Source: Notospermus geniculatus (lineage: Eukaryota; Nemertea; Pilidiophora; Heteronemertea; Lineidae). From it: DNA of 64,000 nt. Shown here in pieces: positions 13,036 through 25,713 of this stretch. Made by a program: the position numbers and the translations under genes. Within the stretch, counting starts at the first letter, position 1. Each line of letters begins with the position of its first letter. The stretch is taken from NCBI GenBank assembly GCA_002633025.1, contig NMRB01000358.1, positions 360,984 to 424,983 of the forward strand. The letters are read 5' to 3'. Under the pieces are notes generated by a model. That model worked only from the letters and a program-made list of their open reading frames with translations. It had not been told where the DNA came from and did no database searches.

Positions 13036-13443
13036 GAGATGGGAGTGGCCTGAGTGATATTGCCAATGACAGCTGCATGGAAATGGGATGAAATAGGTCA
13101 ATGAAATTAAAACCGGGCGGGGCCGTGTTCCGAAATTTGTCTGGTCATGATCTGAGATTGATCTAGGACATCCTGGCAGGAAATTGACTGCCATTTTTTC
13201 CCCGTAAGTCTTATTTCTCTAACCAAGAGACCACAAAGCATTTTTGCTCGTGTTTATAAAATGTAATTGTTATGTCAAGTCTTTCATGTTAGGTAAGCCA
13301 TCGGTGCCGTCTTTGATACTTGCAATGAATCAGTCTCATTGGGCATGATGGTAATTCTTGTCAAGGGATTAACAGTTTCTACAAGCTTTTCACTGGTTCA
13401 TATCAAAGACAGTGATAGCCTTTCTTGTGGTTCTACTATCGAT

Positions 13444-13693
13444 AGAAAGGTTTAGACATTTTCTGTGGCCACACACTCAGTAGAGAGGTTTAGACATTTT
13501 CTGTGGCCACACACTCAGTAGAAAGGTTTAGACATTTTCTGTGGCCACACACTCAGTAGAAAGGTTTAGACATTTCCTGTGACCACACACTCAGTAGAAA
13601 GGTTTAGACATTTTCTGTGGCCGCACACTCAGTAGAAAGGTTTAGACATTTTCTGTGGCCACACACTCAGTAGAAAGGTTTAGACATTTTCTG
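13444..13693. repeat. 38-bp tandem repeat, about 6.6 copies
   Basis: The unit contains GGTTTAGACATTTTCTGTGG followed by CCACACACTCAGTAGAAA. Copies differ by single bases, such as GACCACA or GCCGCAC in place of GCCACAC. Confidence 0.95.
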
Positions 13694-13935
13694 AAGGCTT
13701 ATCCAAAAACCCTGTGAAAACCACACCACTCACCCACCGCAAACAATGGCGGAATCCGCTGTCCCGTTGTCGAAACTGGCCTTAACACGCCGACTTTGGC
13801 TGTTGATGAAGAAAGAATTAACCTTATGAAGTGGAAGATCAGCTACTGTAGAGAGAAACATTTCTCTGAAATATACCAACATCATTGGAAGAAGAATATG
13901 AAATAGAAATCGAGTTTCTAAGGTGAAAGACATTG

Positions 13936-14036
13936 CTTCCTACCAGAATCGAACCCACTGACCCTCGCATAAGGCATCAATCGCCAGCACTGAGGGGCAG
14001 CACGCCTTAAACCACTAGGCCAAATCCCCATCTTCA
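13936..14036 (-). repeat. tRNA-derived SINE head
   Basis: On the minus strand, GGGATTTGGCCTAGTGGTTT (A box) is followed about 60 bp later by GTGGGTTCGATTCTGG (B box). The extra arm-like spacing recalls a Leu- or Ser-type tRNA. The stems are imperfect, so I call it tRNA-derived and not a gene. Confidence 0.55.
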
Positions 14037-15523
14037 ATAAAAGATGGTTCAATGGCCCATGTTTAAACGAGGCGTCCATCAGTACCCTGCGAGTAGTCCA
14101 AACAATCTCCGAACCCAAACAGTTTTATGTTATGCGAGGGGTCACAAATAATGGAGATACAAGTAAAGAATATGAAATAGAAATCGAGTTTCTATCATTG
14201 GAAGAAGCTCGCAAAATATGCACAGAACATTTTCCTGCAGATGCAGCTGTATAATTTTGCTGCTTGGACCAAAGAAGACCAGCAGACCATCATTTGTCAT
14301 ATTCTATTAAGTTTCTCGTCAGCATTTTTACCATCGTCTTTTAGAGAGAATGAAGATTCTCCTGACCGTTTGATCTCTGTTGCTACATTTGAAGCCAGCT
14401 GTGAATATTGATTGTAAGATGGACAAACACCAGGAAGACAGGGACAAAGCCCGAGCAATGATCTTTTTGTGCCCATTGACTTGGGGCCTTCTTGATGCGG
14501 TGTCATTGCACAGAGCTCCATCTCTCACAGACAATAATCCTTTCTGCTTCTTTGCGTAGCTCTATTCTGTTGTTTCGTATGAGGTAATTTGTTCTGTGCC
14601 AGGGTTATGTTTTCAGATATTGTTCTTTGTGTTGCCCTTGGCATCTAGTTATTGTCTCGTTTGTCAACACGGGTCAAAATACAAGTTGACCCTTAAAAAT
14701 GATGATTTATAATAAAGGGACGTATGTCGTCTGTCGTGTCAGTGTTCCAACCTGCACTTTGTTCAGGCACATGTTATAAAGTGACTAAATCAAGGGATAT
14801 TTCCCTCAACAACACAGGTGATTAACTTTAGTACTAGTCACCTCTACTGTCCAATACAGAACTAATCAGACAACAGCAAAACATTTAAATATTAATGCTG
14901 CTAATTCAGATGTACCGAATTGCATCTAATGGTAACATTACGAGATCGTGTGCAAGAGACGGTGAGAATGCATTGCACTAAGATACCCTCGTTTCCCAAA
15001 GGGTACGACCAATTCTCCTAAGTCTATTTCATTCTAACTTCATGACAATACCTTGTGCATTTCTCTGCTTCTGTAGGGAAGAAATGCACAAGCTATCGAA
15101 GACCAGATCGTTGGTCTTGTGCGGGTGAATTGCTAACTCGATTGATGTGATTATCGGTGACTTGGCGGACATCATTAAGGTTCAATACTTCCCGATTCTT
15201 TTGACGTATTTCTCATTGTTTGCAATAAAAGGAATCACGGGTTGTGTTTGATGCTAACCCAGCGATCTCGCATTGAATTGTGTTTTTAAATAGATTTATA
15301 CCGGCCATTGCCATTTTTCCCCGCGTCACCATAGTTTTTGTGTTCGTGTATATTGCTTTTAATTGATCTGTTTGCGTTGTGTTTATTCCGATGCATTTCC
15401 TGGAAAAGCCGCAAAGAGGAGTAAATGTTCTTGTCAATACTATAAACTATATTATTGTCAAAGCTGAGAATGTTAAAGTAAATTTGACTTTGATTTCATA
15501 GCCGTTGAATTAGTTAGCATTAA
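14037..15523. other. Intergenic stretch, no gene seen
   Basis: No domain-bearing open frame. Positions 15,090-15,420 look balanced in composition and free of simple repeats, which could fit conserved non-coding DNA, but nothing in the sequence proves it. Confidence 0.45.
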
Positions 15524-15757
15524 AGTCTGGACACTAGTGGCTACAGCTGTATTCGTAGTCTGAACACTAGTGGCTACAGCTGTATTCGCAGTCTGAACAC
15601 TAATGGCTACAGCTGTATTCTTAGTCTAGTGGCTACAGCTGTATTCTTAGTCTAGTGGCTACAGCTGTATTCTTAGTCTGAACACTAGTGGCTACAGCTG
15701 TATTCTTAGTCTGAACACTAGTGGCTGCTCCTGTATTCTTAGTCTGAACACTAGTTA
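15524..15757. repeat. 33-bp tandem repeat, about 7 copies
   Basis: The unit is AGTCTGAACACTAGTGGC followed by TACAGCTGTATTCTT. Two copies lack the GAACAC segment, and one reads TGCTCCTGTATTCTT. Confidence 0.93.
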
Positions 15758-17410
15758 GTTAACCGCAATGTTCATGAAATGTTCAGGGATGCAGTGCAGT
15801 ATTCTTTCAACAACAGACTGTGATTTTCTGCTTGAAACCTTGGCAGAATGTTATGAAACTGTCTGCAAGGTGGCCTAATATTAAGAAAACAATTCTTTTC
15901 ATCAAATATTTTGAACAGGTGGTAAATGTTGTAATAGCTGAGGACTGGTAGCCTGCGGCTTTCAGGGGTTACGAGATTTCTGAGAATCTCTCTCTGATGG
16001 AACAAAATAAAGTATGCCAACCGGTCCATGCTGACGAACACCGGATGCTGCAACCTAACTGTGTGAACTGAATAAACGGAGCTGTCTTAGAACAAAGCAT
16101 TGAAATGATTTGAAAAAAATGGTCCCTTGGTCCACGCAGGTTGACCTGAATGAAGCTAATCAGGTTTGCCACTTCATGACTGGATGTTTAACCGAGTTAA
16201 GTCATGCAAGCTTCAAGGTTCTTCGTTGATATCCTGAATATTGAACCGAGAAAGGAATACTATTACCATTAATCGTGGATTCCCAGAATTATTCTGTGCG
16301 TCAAATGCTACCCCTTGCGCAATAGTTGCAATCACTTGAGATCAATGTACGTATAAACAAGTCAGCCGAAGGTTAAAAAGCTGTCGATGATGATGGTGAT
16401 AAGAAACAAATATACAACGCCCTCTATGGAAATTTCAAGGTGCTTCCGTATACAGTAACTGATTTTAAAGGTACTCCTCAATGTAGAGTTTTCAATTTAC
16501 AATTCACCATAGTTGGTTAGACCAATGAGAAAACAAGTGACCAAGGGTTACTCATAGAGAACCCAACTTGTGCAAGAGAATTCTCACATGGAGCATTGCC
16601 TACACACCTTTCTAGAAATTCAGTGGCCAGCGCTCGAACTAAATTCTCCCCTCTGTATGTCATCAAAAAATTCAAAAATTGTGGTCAACCGTGACCGTCT
16701 CTTTTGTATGGCAACGGAAGGGGCTAAAGAATCCCCCTTAGACGTCATCACTGAACGCTGAGTGCCGTATTTCTGAAAGGGTGTACACACGTGCACTCCG
16801 GGGCAGAATCTCAGGTTGAATCCACTCAGTGTAGAGGTGACAGGTGTCGAAGTCGTCAGTGCATCAGTTTTGACAGTTCAGCAACTCTCAGCTTTCAAAT
16901 GAGGATAATCATTTAGACATCTCTAAGAAATCTTCCTCGCTTTCAACGCTAGAGATTTTCTTCCGCATACCACTGCCTCAGCAGCAGCCCAGCATCAACT
17001 GCAACACGATTCCAGCAGACCTCACCATCAACTGCAACACGATTCCAGCAGACCTCAGCCAGTCGGACTCGGATCAAATTGATTTTACCCCTATTGTGTG
17101 CGTCTGCTACCGAGAAACACTCCAGGGAAAATAACAATGATCTGGAGCTGACACGAGGACCGAGGTGCGGTGTACACGTGCCGCCATTGTTGCTAACGAC
17201 TTCTAATGACTTGTTAAGGATCAGTCTTAAATCTTAATTGCATGATGAGAGTTGCAGAATGTCTTGGAAGATAATTGGTGTGGTAGAGATGGTGGTGAGG
17301 GGGTGGGATGGGACTTGGCCCTCATTGGAACATGAAAAAAAGGGATTTGATATCTAGAATGAGAATATTGGTGCAATGATGATGCGTCTTTAGCACGGTA
17401 CTGCATTTTG
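15758..17410. other. Intergenic stretch, no gene seen
   Basis: Short open frames only. A small direct repeat sits at 16989-17054, where GCATCAACTGCAACACGATT or CCATCAACTGCAACACGATT is followed by CCAGCAG(A)CC, twice. Confidence 0.45.
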
Positions 17411-17626
17411 GGGTGCGAGGTGGCATAGTGGTTACGCATCAGACTTGAGACCAAGAGGTCTTTGGTTCAATACCCAGCAGAATTGTTTGAAAGGATTAAG
17501 TGATGCATTGAATCATAAATATACCACAAATGTGATATATTATGATTGATTAAGCTGCTCCTTGAATTCCCCAGAAAGGTTTCTGGAGTGAATGAAGCAC
17601 TTTGAGATTGTATAACAGTGGAAAGC
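17411..17626 (+). mobile_element. tRNA-derived SINE, copy 1, with internal insertion
   Basis: The head has an A-box-like TGGCATAGTGGTTA and a B-box-like GGTTCAATACC. The body shares GCTGCTCCTTGA, TTCCCCAGAAAGGTTTCTGG, GAAGCACTT and GTGGAAAGC with the copy at 39531-39750. Relative to that copy, about 50 bp (near 17507-17553) is inserted between AAGTGATG and GCTGCTCC. The insertion is itself a short AT-rich hairpin. Confidence 0.75.
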
Positions 17627-18021
17627 CTCACATTCTGAGGAGAATTGCACAACAACATTTTGATAGAGTATGATTCATTTGTCATCAACCCCCAGAACTG
17701 ATATCCACCTCATTATAAGCAGGCTGATCATGCACTTGTAAATTAATAATGTCACCAAAGGATGACATTTTCAGCAGCAGGTGTGACCATTTTGTTAAGC
17801 GAGCAGTGTCTATGTATGTAATTTTATAAATTGTGCTGTGATCAAGGAACTTTCTTAGCTTTTAGATGAACATTTTCACCTTGTATTTCATTATTTGAAG
17901 ACTTCAAGGATATTGGAGATTATTAGAACAAGGATAAAAGGTCATTTCAATTCATGTTATAGTTATTTATTACTGGTGCAATAAGGGCTTTGTGTAACCG
18001 AAGGCCATTATGCCATGTATC

Positions 18022-19405
18022 CAAATTTTCAATATTATTTAACTAAGTGTTCCTTTGGCACTCTCACTCCAGCCATTCACCACTTCAGCATACTTCAGGT
18101 GCAAATTAATATGATAAAAACCACAGTAGTAGCATTTCCGATTCGTCTTTGAAGATTTAAGTGAATTCAGTAAAAAAACATCATGTTTGTTGATTCCCCG
18201 CCGTTGAGCCACAAAATTAACTTCCAACATTTCACACTTTAAGAGGTTTCAAACTTTGTGATTAGCTCTAGGACGAGTTGCTTCTGGTTTGCTCAGATGG
18301 AGAACATCAGCAAGGAAGATCTTGGTGGAGAAACATGAACAACGATCACGCTATTTTAGAGGCTCAGGCATGAATTGGTGAGTAATGCTAGTTCAGCTCA
18401 CGATGTTCACGATGAATGTCAACAGAAATCTAGTTTGACTTGATGAAAGGGAATGGGAATGATGGAAGCCAACACAGGAACAGGGTTTACAGCCAGTGCA
18501 AGAGACTTTTCAAAGCTTCACACCAACCCCTATATGCAAATGGTGACTCGGAGCCAATTTGTGACATTGACAACTGCCTTGTCGAGCATGCATTGCAAGA
18601 GCCTGATACACCTCATCATGATCAACCTCGCGACCATGAATAGGAGCATTCAGCCGCACGTATTGCCAAAAGATGGCGGCGAAGTTCTAGTGGACCAATA
18701 CACAGGAAAATGATTGGTGCTCGCTGTGGAACGCGGTGAACATTGTTCGCATATGTAAACCTACAAATGAGGTGGCCTAAAGGTCAAAGGTTATGTCGGC
18801 CACCACAAGATAGAAAACCTTATGCGCACAGTGCTGCTTTAAATCTTCGAGACAGCTTATCCTGAAGCATTGTTACCAAACATCCAAGCATTGCAATATG
18901 ATCCCACGGACTGCATCCACTGCCGACCACAACAACACCAGCAAACCTTCCTTGTCTACCAAGCTAACCTTGTCTATTGTTTGTGGTGTTGAGTGTCTAC
19001 CTGTTTGCAAAATATTGACAGGTTACATAGATTTGGTTTCTTGTGTCGGATTCCGTTTCCACGATACACAAACTTTTCTTGTTCTCTTCGTGATAAATGA
19101 TCACAGCAATCCACCACTTGTTGCTGAATCAAAATCTTCTCCAACTCTGATGTTTGGCTGGAGTTGTTGGTTGTTGAATTGTTCTTCTTACACAGATAAG
19201 GTTCTTGGTAGCCAGACTACTTACTCAAAGATTGCAAAGGCGGGTATTTTGTACGGATATTCCGACAGTTATAGCTCTTCCACTTTCTGATTAAAACTGG
19301 CTTTGTACAACAACGGCATCACCAAATTTCTGCACCATCCTTTTCCTGACAATACTTTGACATATCAGTCCTTTTAAGAGGACTTGAAGTCTTATTTCCT
19401 ACTTA
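18022..19405 (+). repeat. Duplicated 1.4-kb segment, copy A (ends at gap)
   Basis: Starts CAAATTTTCAATATTATTTA and runs to CTTATTTCCTACTTA exactly at the N gap. Its partner at 19674-21072 starts and ends at the same two sequences. The left halves differ by scattered substitutions and small indels; the right halves look identical over several hundred bases. Open frames inside (18453-18713 and 18898-19290) have no recognisable domain. Confidence 0.92.
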
Positions 19406-19673
19406 NNNNNNNNNNNNNNNNNNNNNNNNNNNNNNNNNNNNNNNNNNNNNNNNNNNNNNNNNNNNNNNNNNNNNNNNNNNNNNNNNNNNNNNNNNNNNNN
19501 NNNNNNNNNNNNNNNNNNNNNNNNNNNNNNNNNNNNNNNNNNNNNNNNNNNNNNNNNNNNNNNNNNNNNNNNNNNNNNNNNNNNNNNNNNNNNNNNNNNN
19601 NNNNNNNNNNNNNNNNNNNNNNNNNNNNNNNNNNNNNNNNNNNNNNNNNNNNNNNNNNNNNNNNNNNNNNNNN
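19406..19673. other. Assembly gap of 268 N
   Basis: A run of N. The two apparent open frames spanning it are artefacts. Confidence 1.
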
Positions 19674-21072
19674 CAAATTTTCAATATTATTTAACTAAGT
19701 GTTCCTTTGCCACTCTCACTCCAGCCATTCACCACTTCAGCATACTTCAGGTGCAAATTAATATGATAAAAACCACAGTAGTAGCATTTCCGATTCATCT
19801 TTGAAGATTTAAGTGAATTCCGTAAAAAAACACACGTTTGTTGATTCCCCGCCGTTGAGCCACAAAATTAACTTCCAACATTTCACACTTTAAGAGGTTT
19901 CAAACTTTGTGATTAGCTGTAGGACGAGCTGCTTCTGGTTTGCTCAGATGGAGAACATCAGCAAGGAAGATCTTGGTGGAGAAACGTGAACAATGATCAG
20001 GCTATTTTAGAGGCTCAGCCATGAATTGGTGAGTAATGCTAGTTCAGCTCACAATGTTCACGATGAATGTCAACAGAAATCTAGTTTGACTTGATGAAAG
20101 GGAATGGGAATGATGGAAGCCAATGCAGGCACACTGTGCCACAGGGTTTACAGCCAGTCTAAGAGACTTCTCGCAGCTTCATACCAAGCCCTACGCAAAT
20201 GGTGACTCGGAGCCAATTTGTGACATTGACAACGGCCTTGTCGAGCATTCGAGCATGCATTACAACAGCCTGATACACCACATCATGATCAACCTCGCGA
20301 CCATGAATAGGAGCATTCAGCCACATGTATTGCCAAAAGATGGCAGCAAAGTTCTAGTGGACCAGTACACAGGAAAATGATTAGTGCTCGCTGTGGAATG
20401 CGGTGAACATTGTTCGCATATGTAAACCTACAAATGAGGTGGCCTAAAGGTCAAAGGTTATGTCGGCCACCACAAGATAGAAAACCTTATGCGTACAGTG
20501 CTGCTTTAAATCTTCGAGACAGCTTATCCTGAAGCATTGTTACCAAACATCCAAGCATTGCAATATGATCCTATGGACTGCATCCACTGCCGACCACAAC
20601 AACACCAGCAAACCTTCCTTGTCTACCAAGCTAACCTTGTCTATTGTTTGTGGTGTTGAGTGTCTACCTGTTTGCAAAATATTGACAGGTTACATAGATT
20701 TGGTTTCTTGTGTCGGATTCCGTTTCCACGATACACAAACTTTTCTTGTTCTCTTCGTGATAAATGATCACAGCAATCCACCACTTGTTGCTGAATCAAA
20801 ATCTTCTCCAACTCTGATGTTTGGCTGGAGTTGTTGGTTGTTGAATTGTTCTTCTTACACAGATAAGGTTCTTGGTAGCCAGACTACTTACTCAAAGATT
20901 GCAAAGGCGGGTATTTTGTACGGATATTCCGACAGTTATAGCTCTTCCACTTTCTGATTAAAACTGGCTTTGTACAACAACGGCATCACCAAATTTCTGC
21001 ACCATCCTTTTCCTGACAATACTTTGACATATCAGTCCTTTTAAGAGGACTTGAAGTCTTATTTCCTACTTA
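19674..21072 (+). repeat. Duplicated 1.4-kb segment, copy B (starts at gap)
   Basis: Begins at the first base after the gap with the same CAAATTTTCAATATTATTTA as copy A and ends CCTACTTA at 21072, after which unique sequence follows. It is 15 bp longer than copy A. The arrangement (the end of the left contig equals the start of the right contig) is what unmerged allelic contig ends would produce. Confidence 0.92.
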
Positions 21073-24000
21073 TGAGGACCAATTAGAGCCGGTTTATTCA
21101 AGTGTTAAGGCATCCCTTCCCTGTCGTTATGTCCAGCATCGATCCTGGCACAAATACCAGAATTTAATGCTGTCTTGAGAAGGGAAATAATGAGGACATT
21201 TCTTCATACAGATGGTAAAAGTAGACTGGGTGAAGAAAAAGGCATTGTCGTGCCTCCCCCACTTGATGTGAGATGCTGGAACCATGTTTTCAGTTCTGTT
21301 ACAAACTTTGAGAGACCAAACCCTCACTCTTTGTCATAGTACTTGTTCTGGCTGTCAGTGAAGCACTCGTCTTAGTTTTGATGTGACTGATTACAGGTTG
21401 GTCATCCCAAGACTTGTGAAGATGTTAGGCTTGAAACTTGCTTTGTGAAATTCATCAGGAAATTTGGCATCGATGTGTGCCTCCTCATACTTCAGTTCAT
21501 AATGCTTCAGCCAAAATATAACTTGCAAAATGTAATAAGGTTTTACCAGTCTCTGTTCATTTCATTTTCTCATGTATTGCTGTATCAGAAGCTTGTCGGT
21601 TTCAGTTTTCAAAAGACTACCTTTCGTGCTTGTATTAAATTGCTGGTAACACTCAAGGAAGTTGTGAGCAATCAGTTAAATGAGCATTGCACATGTTTGT
21701 CAACCTTTCTGTAGATGATAAAGTATGTCATCCGTGTGCATGCTAACACCTTGTTCCGGACGCAGTCTCTTTGTCCCTGATTCACTGATGGCGCCATGCA
21801 CATTTTCTTTCACAATGTGCTCATCAAAGTGAATACCATCCATTTTTGTTTGGGGTCGTATAATCAATATGATGTCGCCATTTTGCAAGGTTTCAGCGAG
21901 GCCCATCGCCGCAGACTTCCAAGACTTGGGCCAATAAAATGACTGACTGGGAGCCAAATTGGCCACTAGCCAAGCAATTCTTGCTAAAGACTACAGCAAC
22001 CACAATTGAGATAACAGGCCAACACCACAAGTCCTTCTCTTAGCGATAGTGAGTAACTCGAGATTGGTGCTCCTTACCAACATTCGCACAGCACCAAGTG
22101 GGGTCTAGATTGGCTCACGCTAGACTAGAGCTCTAGTCTTCAGATATTCCATAGTGGCGTAAATGAATTTGACTTTTACGTTAGGAATGCACTTTTATTG
22201 TGGATCCCCATTTAGGAGATTCTCAGTAAAGTGCGATAGTGATTTCGATTTCTTCGTAAACTGTGTGGGGGCACTGTTGGATGCTTATCAAAAGTCTTTT
22301 GTGGACTACAGGAGCATCTTTAAAACAGGTGTGACCCACGTGAAACTTGTACTTCTTATCAATTCATCCATTTCACTCCTCTTGTAGAAGGTGAGGGTAT
22401 GTCAGCTGAGCTCATGGCACATGGGCCTCTAGTGATAAAATGGGCACGTCACCAGCTGAAACGCCCTCTGGTGGATGTTGCACATGGACAAGAAAGCAAT
22501 GTTGGGGAGGGGGTTTTTGCATCGCAATGTTGACATATCGAAAGTAAAAGGAATTAGTTCCAGCAATGCAATGAATAAATTTTCCTCTAGTTCTCTAAGA
22601 CCGACTGTGTTCGTGTTTTTCCACTTTCCAATAATTCAAAATCGGCATCTAAAAAATTCTCCCAGGCACGTGCCACATGATAAGTTGTCTAAAATTGCAC
22701 GAAAAAACTCCAAATCGTCCATAAAACACAGCGGTCAGTCACAACAAGCAATCTACCTTGTCAGAAGGCACGGGGCTCATTTACTACTAAGAAGGCGCAA
22801 AAGGGGGTGATATGGGGGATCATGAACGCCTAACTTATCGTGTGGAATGACCCAAGTGATCGTCTTAAGGTCACCATTCTTCACAACTCTGGCATAGCTA
22901 TATCGTGTTTCTTGGCAGGTAGAAGGGGAGCTGCCAGGTAGAATGTTTGTCAAGATAGCCTATGCCACTCCAAGGCACGCCATCGGCGTGGTGAATTCTT
23001 GGAGTAAAATAACAACCTAACAACGGCTCTTCTATCTGGGCACACTTCATCTTCTGTCATATTCTATCATCACAGTACTTTCTAATTCACCTACGTCTAA
23101 TGATACCTAGGTCCCCTTAACTTTGTGTGTGTGTGTCCGTCAGCGTGGTTTCGCAATTTGTCAAAAAGCATGCAACAGATCGTTTTTGCTCAGCAAGTTC
23201 TTAGCTTGAGCAGACAACATTGTCTACGGAAGTTTTTCTCAGAATAGATGGGTTTTCAGTGAAAGTATTTGAAGAAAGTTTGCTTGTTTTTGCTTCCTTC
23301 AGATGTTTTTGAACATGTCAATACATGTACGCAGTGGTGTTGAAAATAGAAAAATGGTAGTGCTGGCGCTGAGTGGTTTGAAAATCATCGTGACCATCAA
23401 TACGGTAGATAGTGTGGAACTTCAAAGAGTGGTACTCATCCGTGATTGAAAACATGTAGACTTTGAAATTATGAGGTTTTCTGTAAGCTTGATCAAGAAC
23501 AGCCTTGCACTGCATGACACACTCCAGTTTTCAAAACAAGTGTGGGCCTACACCGTGGAATGAGAGTAAAACTTGAACAAATCCCTCCAAAGACGGCATA
23601 TCATCCTCTGAAGGAAGATGAAACCTTCTGGCGCGGCCATCCCAGCGAGACCCACGTTATTGAGAGTCTGATGAATTAACCTTGCTGTATAGGTCGCAAT
23701 GAAAACAGCAGTTCTCCTTAAACCACCAACAGACAACGAAGACTAACTTGTTCCTTCATTGGCGTTCTTATGTTCTCAGTTGAGTGGAAACCTCCAGCAT
23801 ACATGTCTTATCGATTAGGAGACTGAACTTAATTCGCAGGTTCTTCTCTGGATTCCTGTTATCTTTCTTGTATCATCTGACTACTGGTGTTTGCTGCAGT
23901 AGTTTGAGACCATTCGCTGGCATGTTGGTCCATCCCAAACCAGAATTAGTCAACGGTAGTTTCACATGTTGGTTGCATTTCCCTGTTTCAACAACAGAAA

Positions 24001-24189
24001 CAATCTCCAAGCAAATCCATAAAAAGAGCCCCGCCATCTTGGATTCTACGTAGATTTTGCGCACTTACCCGGGATGCAAACTGAAACATGTCGGTGATAT
24101 GATTGGTCAAGAGAGCCAATCTGCCTGCCAGAAAGTGTGTGCACCGGTAATAGTGTCAGCACTCCTACAAGCCTGGGCTACCAGGAAAC
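21073..24189. other. 3.1-kb stretch without a supportable gene
   Basis: Open frames up to 111 codons (22475-22810, plus) have no recognised motif. A short (GT)n run lies at 23125-23139. No inverted-repeat element was recognised. Confidence 0.45.
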
Positions 24190-24265
24190 TCCCTTTAGCT
24201 CAGTCGGTAGAGCATTTGACTTTGGAAGCGTGAGGTCCCGGGTTCGAAACCCAGATTGGACCCTC
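24190..24265 (+). repeat. tRNA-like sequence
   Basis: A good A box (TAGCTCAGTCGGTAGAGC, forming a paired D arm) and a good B box (GGTTCGAAACC) occur at normal spacing. The anticodon stem and the acceptor stem do not pair. It is therefore probably a tRNA relic or the head of a SINE. Confidence 0.55.
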
Positions 24266-24633
24266 GGCTTTTTCAACTGCTATATGCACACAAGTGAATT
24301 CTTCGTAGCAATCCAAGATGGCGGGGCCTGTCGAAGTGACGAATAGACATTGTCCGGATGCGTATTTTTTGTAGGCCGACATCTTCCTTCCTGGTTTCAG
24401 GCATGGTATATACACACATACTAGTTGTTATACACAATTGTTTGGCTTCTGGTGAAAGTTCCTTTCTAACGAGCAATATTCAGTGAGAAAATACCTCGCC
24501 TGCAGTACCTATTAGTTTGACAGAAAAAATCTGTTGGATGGCAATTTTTTTAGGGTTACCTTTCTCTCTGTTGAGTTTCCATTCAGAAAAACAGCTTATT
24601 ATCATGATGTTCTTATAACCTTTTCATTCAAGC

Positions 24634-25465
24634 TATGCGGAGAAGGGTATAATATCAGATAAGCAGTTGCTGAAGGCTGGTGTAGCTGTTACATTGGATC
24701 AAACTCGTAAGAACCACCAAAAATTTGTCAAGATTGCAATAAAAGCACAATTGGAGAAATCAATCAAGGAATATAATTAGTAGCTGATGGAGCGTGACAT
24801 TCATTGGCTCAAGATTGATGGGTGATCCTTGACCAGGTGTGCAAGTCATTTCTTCTTGGTTGCTTTGAAAGGCAAGTGCAGGTCTCATTGCTCAGTGTTC
24901 ACCATCACGAGTTGACGGATTTGTGGAGGGGTGGATTTTGTGTACTAAATTTTGAAGATCAAAATCCACATCCTCCCATAGCAGGGCTAGGCTTTGGACT
25001 AGCTCCTCTTGATACACTCGTGAGTGGATGAAGAGGAGCAAGGTAATAACTATAACTCTACTAACTGTGGGAGGATGATCTACCAAGAAAATGATGTACC
25101 GGTACTGATACCTTATTGCTTTATTGCTGATGCTGTGATTGGATATCACAAGTGCATAAATCGTGAAGCTTGGCAGCAGTATTACCAAACATAAACAAAA
25201 TGCCGATCTATGAGGCTTGATAGAAAAGGGTTAATGAAGGAATGAAATGTTGATAGTGATAGAGTGGAATATGTCAGATCCTGAGTATAACAAATTGGCT
25301 TCCCTCTTTGGGTGATACCGACGGGCTGTTTTTCTCAAAAAGTTAGAAGGAAGAATCTATGAAAAACATGAGGTCATTCCCAAGTCAGTGGTTTATCTTG
25401 CTTGTGTTTTGAATGGAACTTTTGATGAGGAGAAGATTCATCTATTGGAAATGATTAGGTTTTGA
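24634..25465 (+). pseudogene. Broken coding-like fragments, family unknown
   Basis: Two stop-free segments read like protein. Positions 24634-24780 (48 codons, Lys-rich, e.g. KFVKIAIKAQLEKSIKEYN) end in two adjacent TAG stops. Positions 25316-25465 (e.g. HEVIPKSVVYLACVLNGTFD) end in TGA and are preceded by an in-frame TGA. The interval between them contains a hairpin MITE. I could not assign a family; a decayed transposon or processed gene copy is possible, and so is chance. Confidence 0.25.
24969..25077. mobile_element. Hairpin MITE, copy 2
   Basis: The outer arms CATCCTCCCATAGCAGGG and CTGTGGGAGGATG, and the inner arms TAGCTCCTCTTGAT and GTGGATGAAGAGGAGCA, match the element at 4121-4215. 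The right arm is more degraded (CTACTAACTGTGG). Confidence 0.75.
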
Positions 25466-25639
25466 GAATTCTCAGCTCTATAGTTACCACAGCTGTCCAA
25501 AGTCTCAAAGTGCAAGTCCACTCATGTGTTACTTGTACTTTTAACAAAGGTTCATGATAGGCTGTACCAATGTTCACTCTATAAACTACTTTTCCAATAA
25601 ACGCAGACAGGATCCACAAAATTTGACAGTTTATGTCAA

Positions 25640-25713
25640 AAGGTCACATCCTTGAGGGCCCAAGGTCACGTCCTTGAGGACCCAAGGTCACGTCCTTGAG
25701 GACCCAAGGTCAC
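25640..25713. repeat. 22-bp tandem repeat, 3.4 copies
   Basis: The unit is AAGGTCACGTCCTTGAGGAC followed by CC. The first copy reads ACATCCTTGAGGGCC. Confidence 0.9.

Noticed and set aside
18898-19290. 130-codon frame, repeated at 20565-20957, considered as a tandem gene pair
   Set aside because: The second copy belongs to the gap-associated duplication, so conservation between the two is not independent evidence of coding.
19384-19698. Open frames across the first N run
   Set aside because: They consist of N; the same applies to the frames over 51898-52305.
24190-24265. Functional tRNA gene
   Set aside because: The D and T arms look right, but the anticodon and acceptor stems do not pair.
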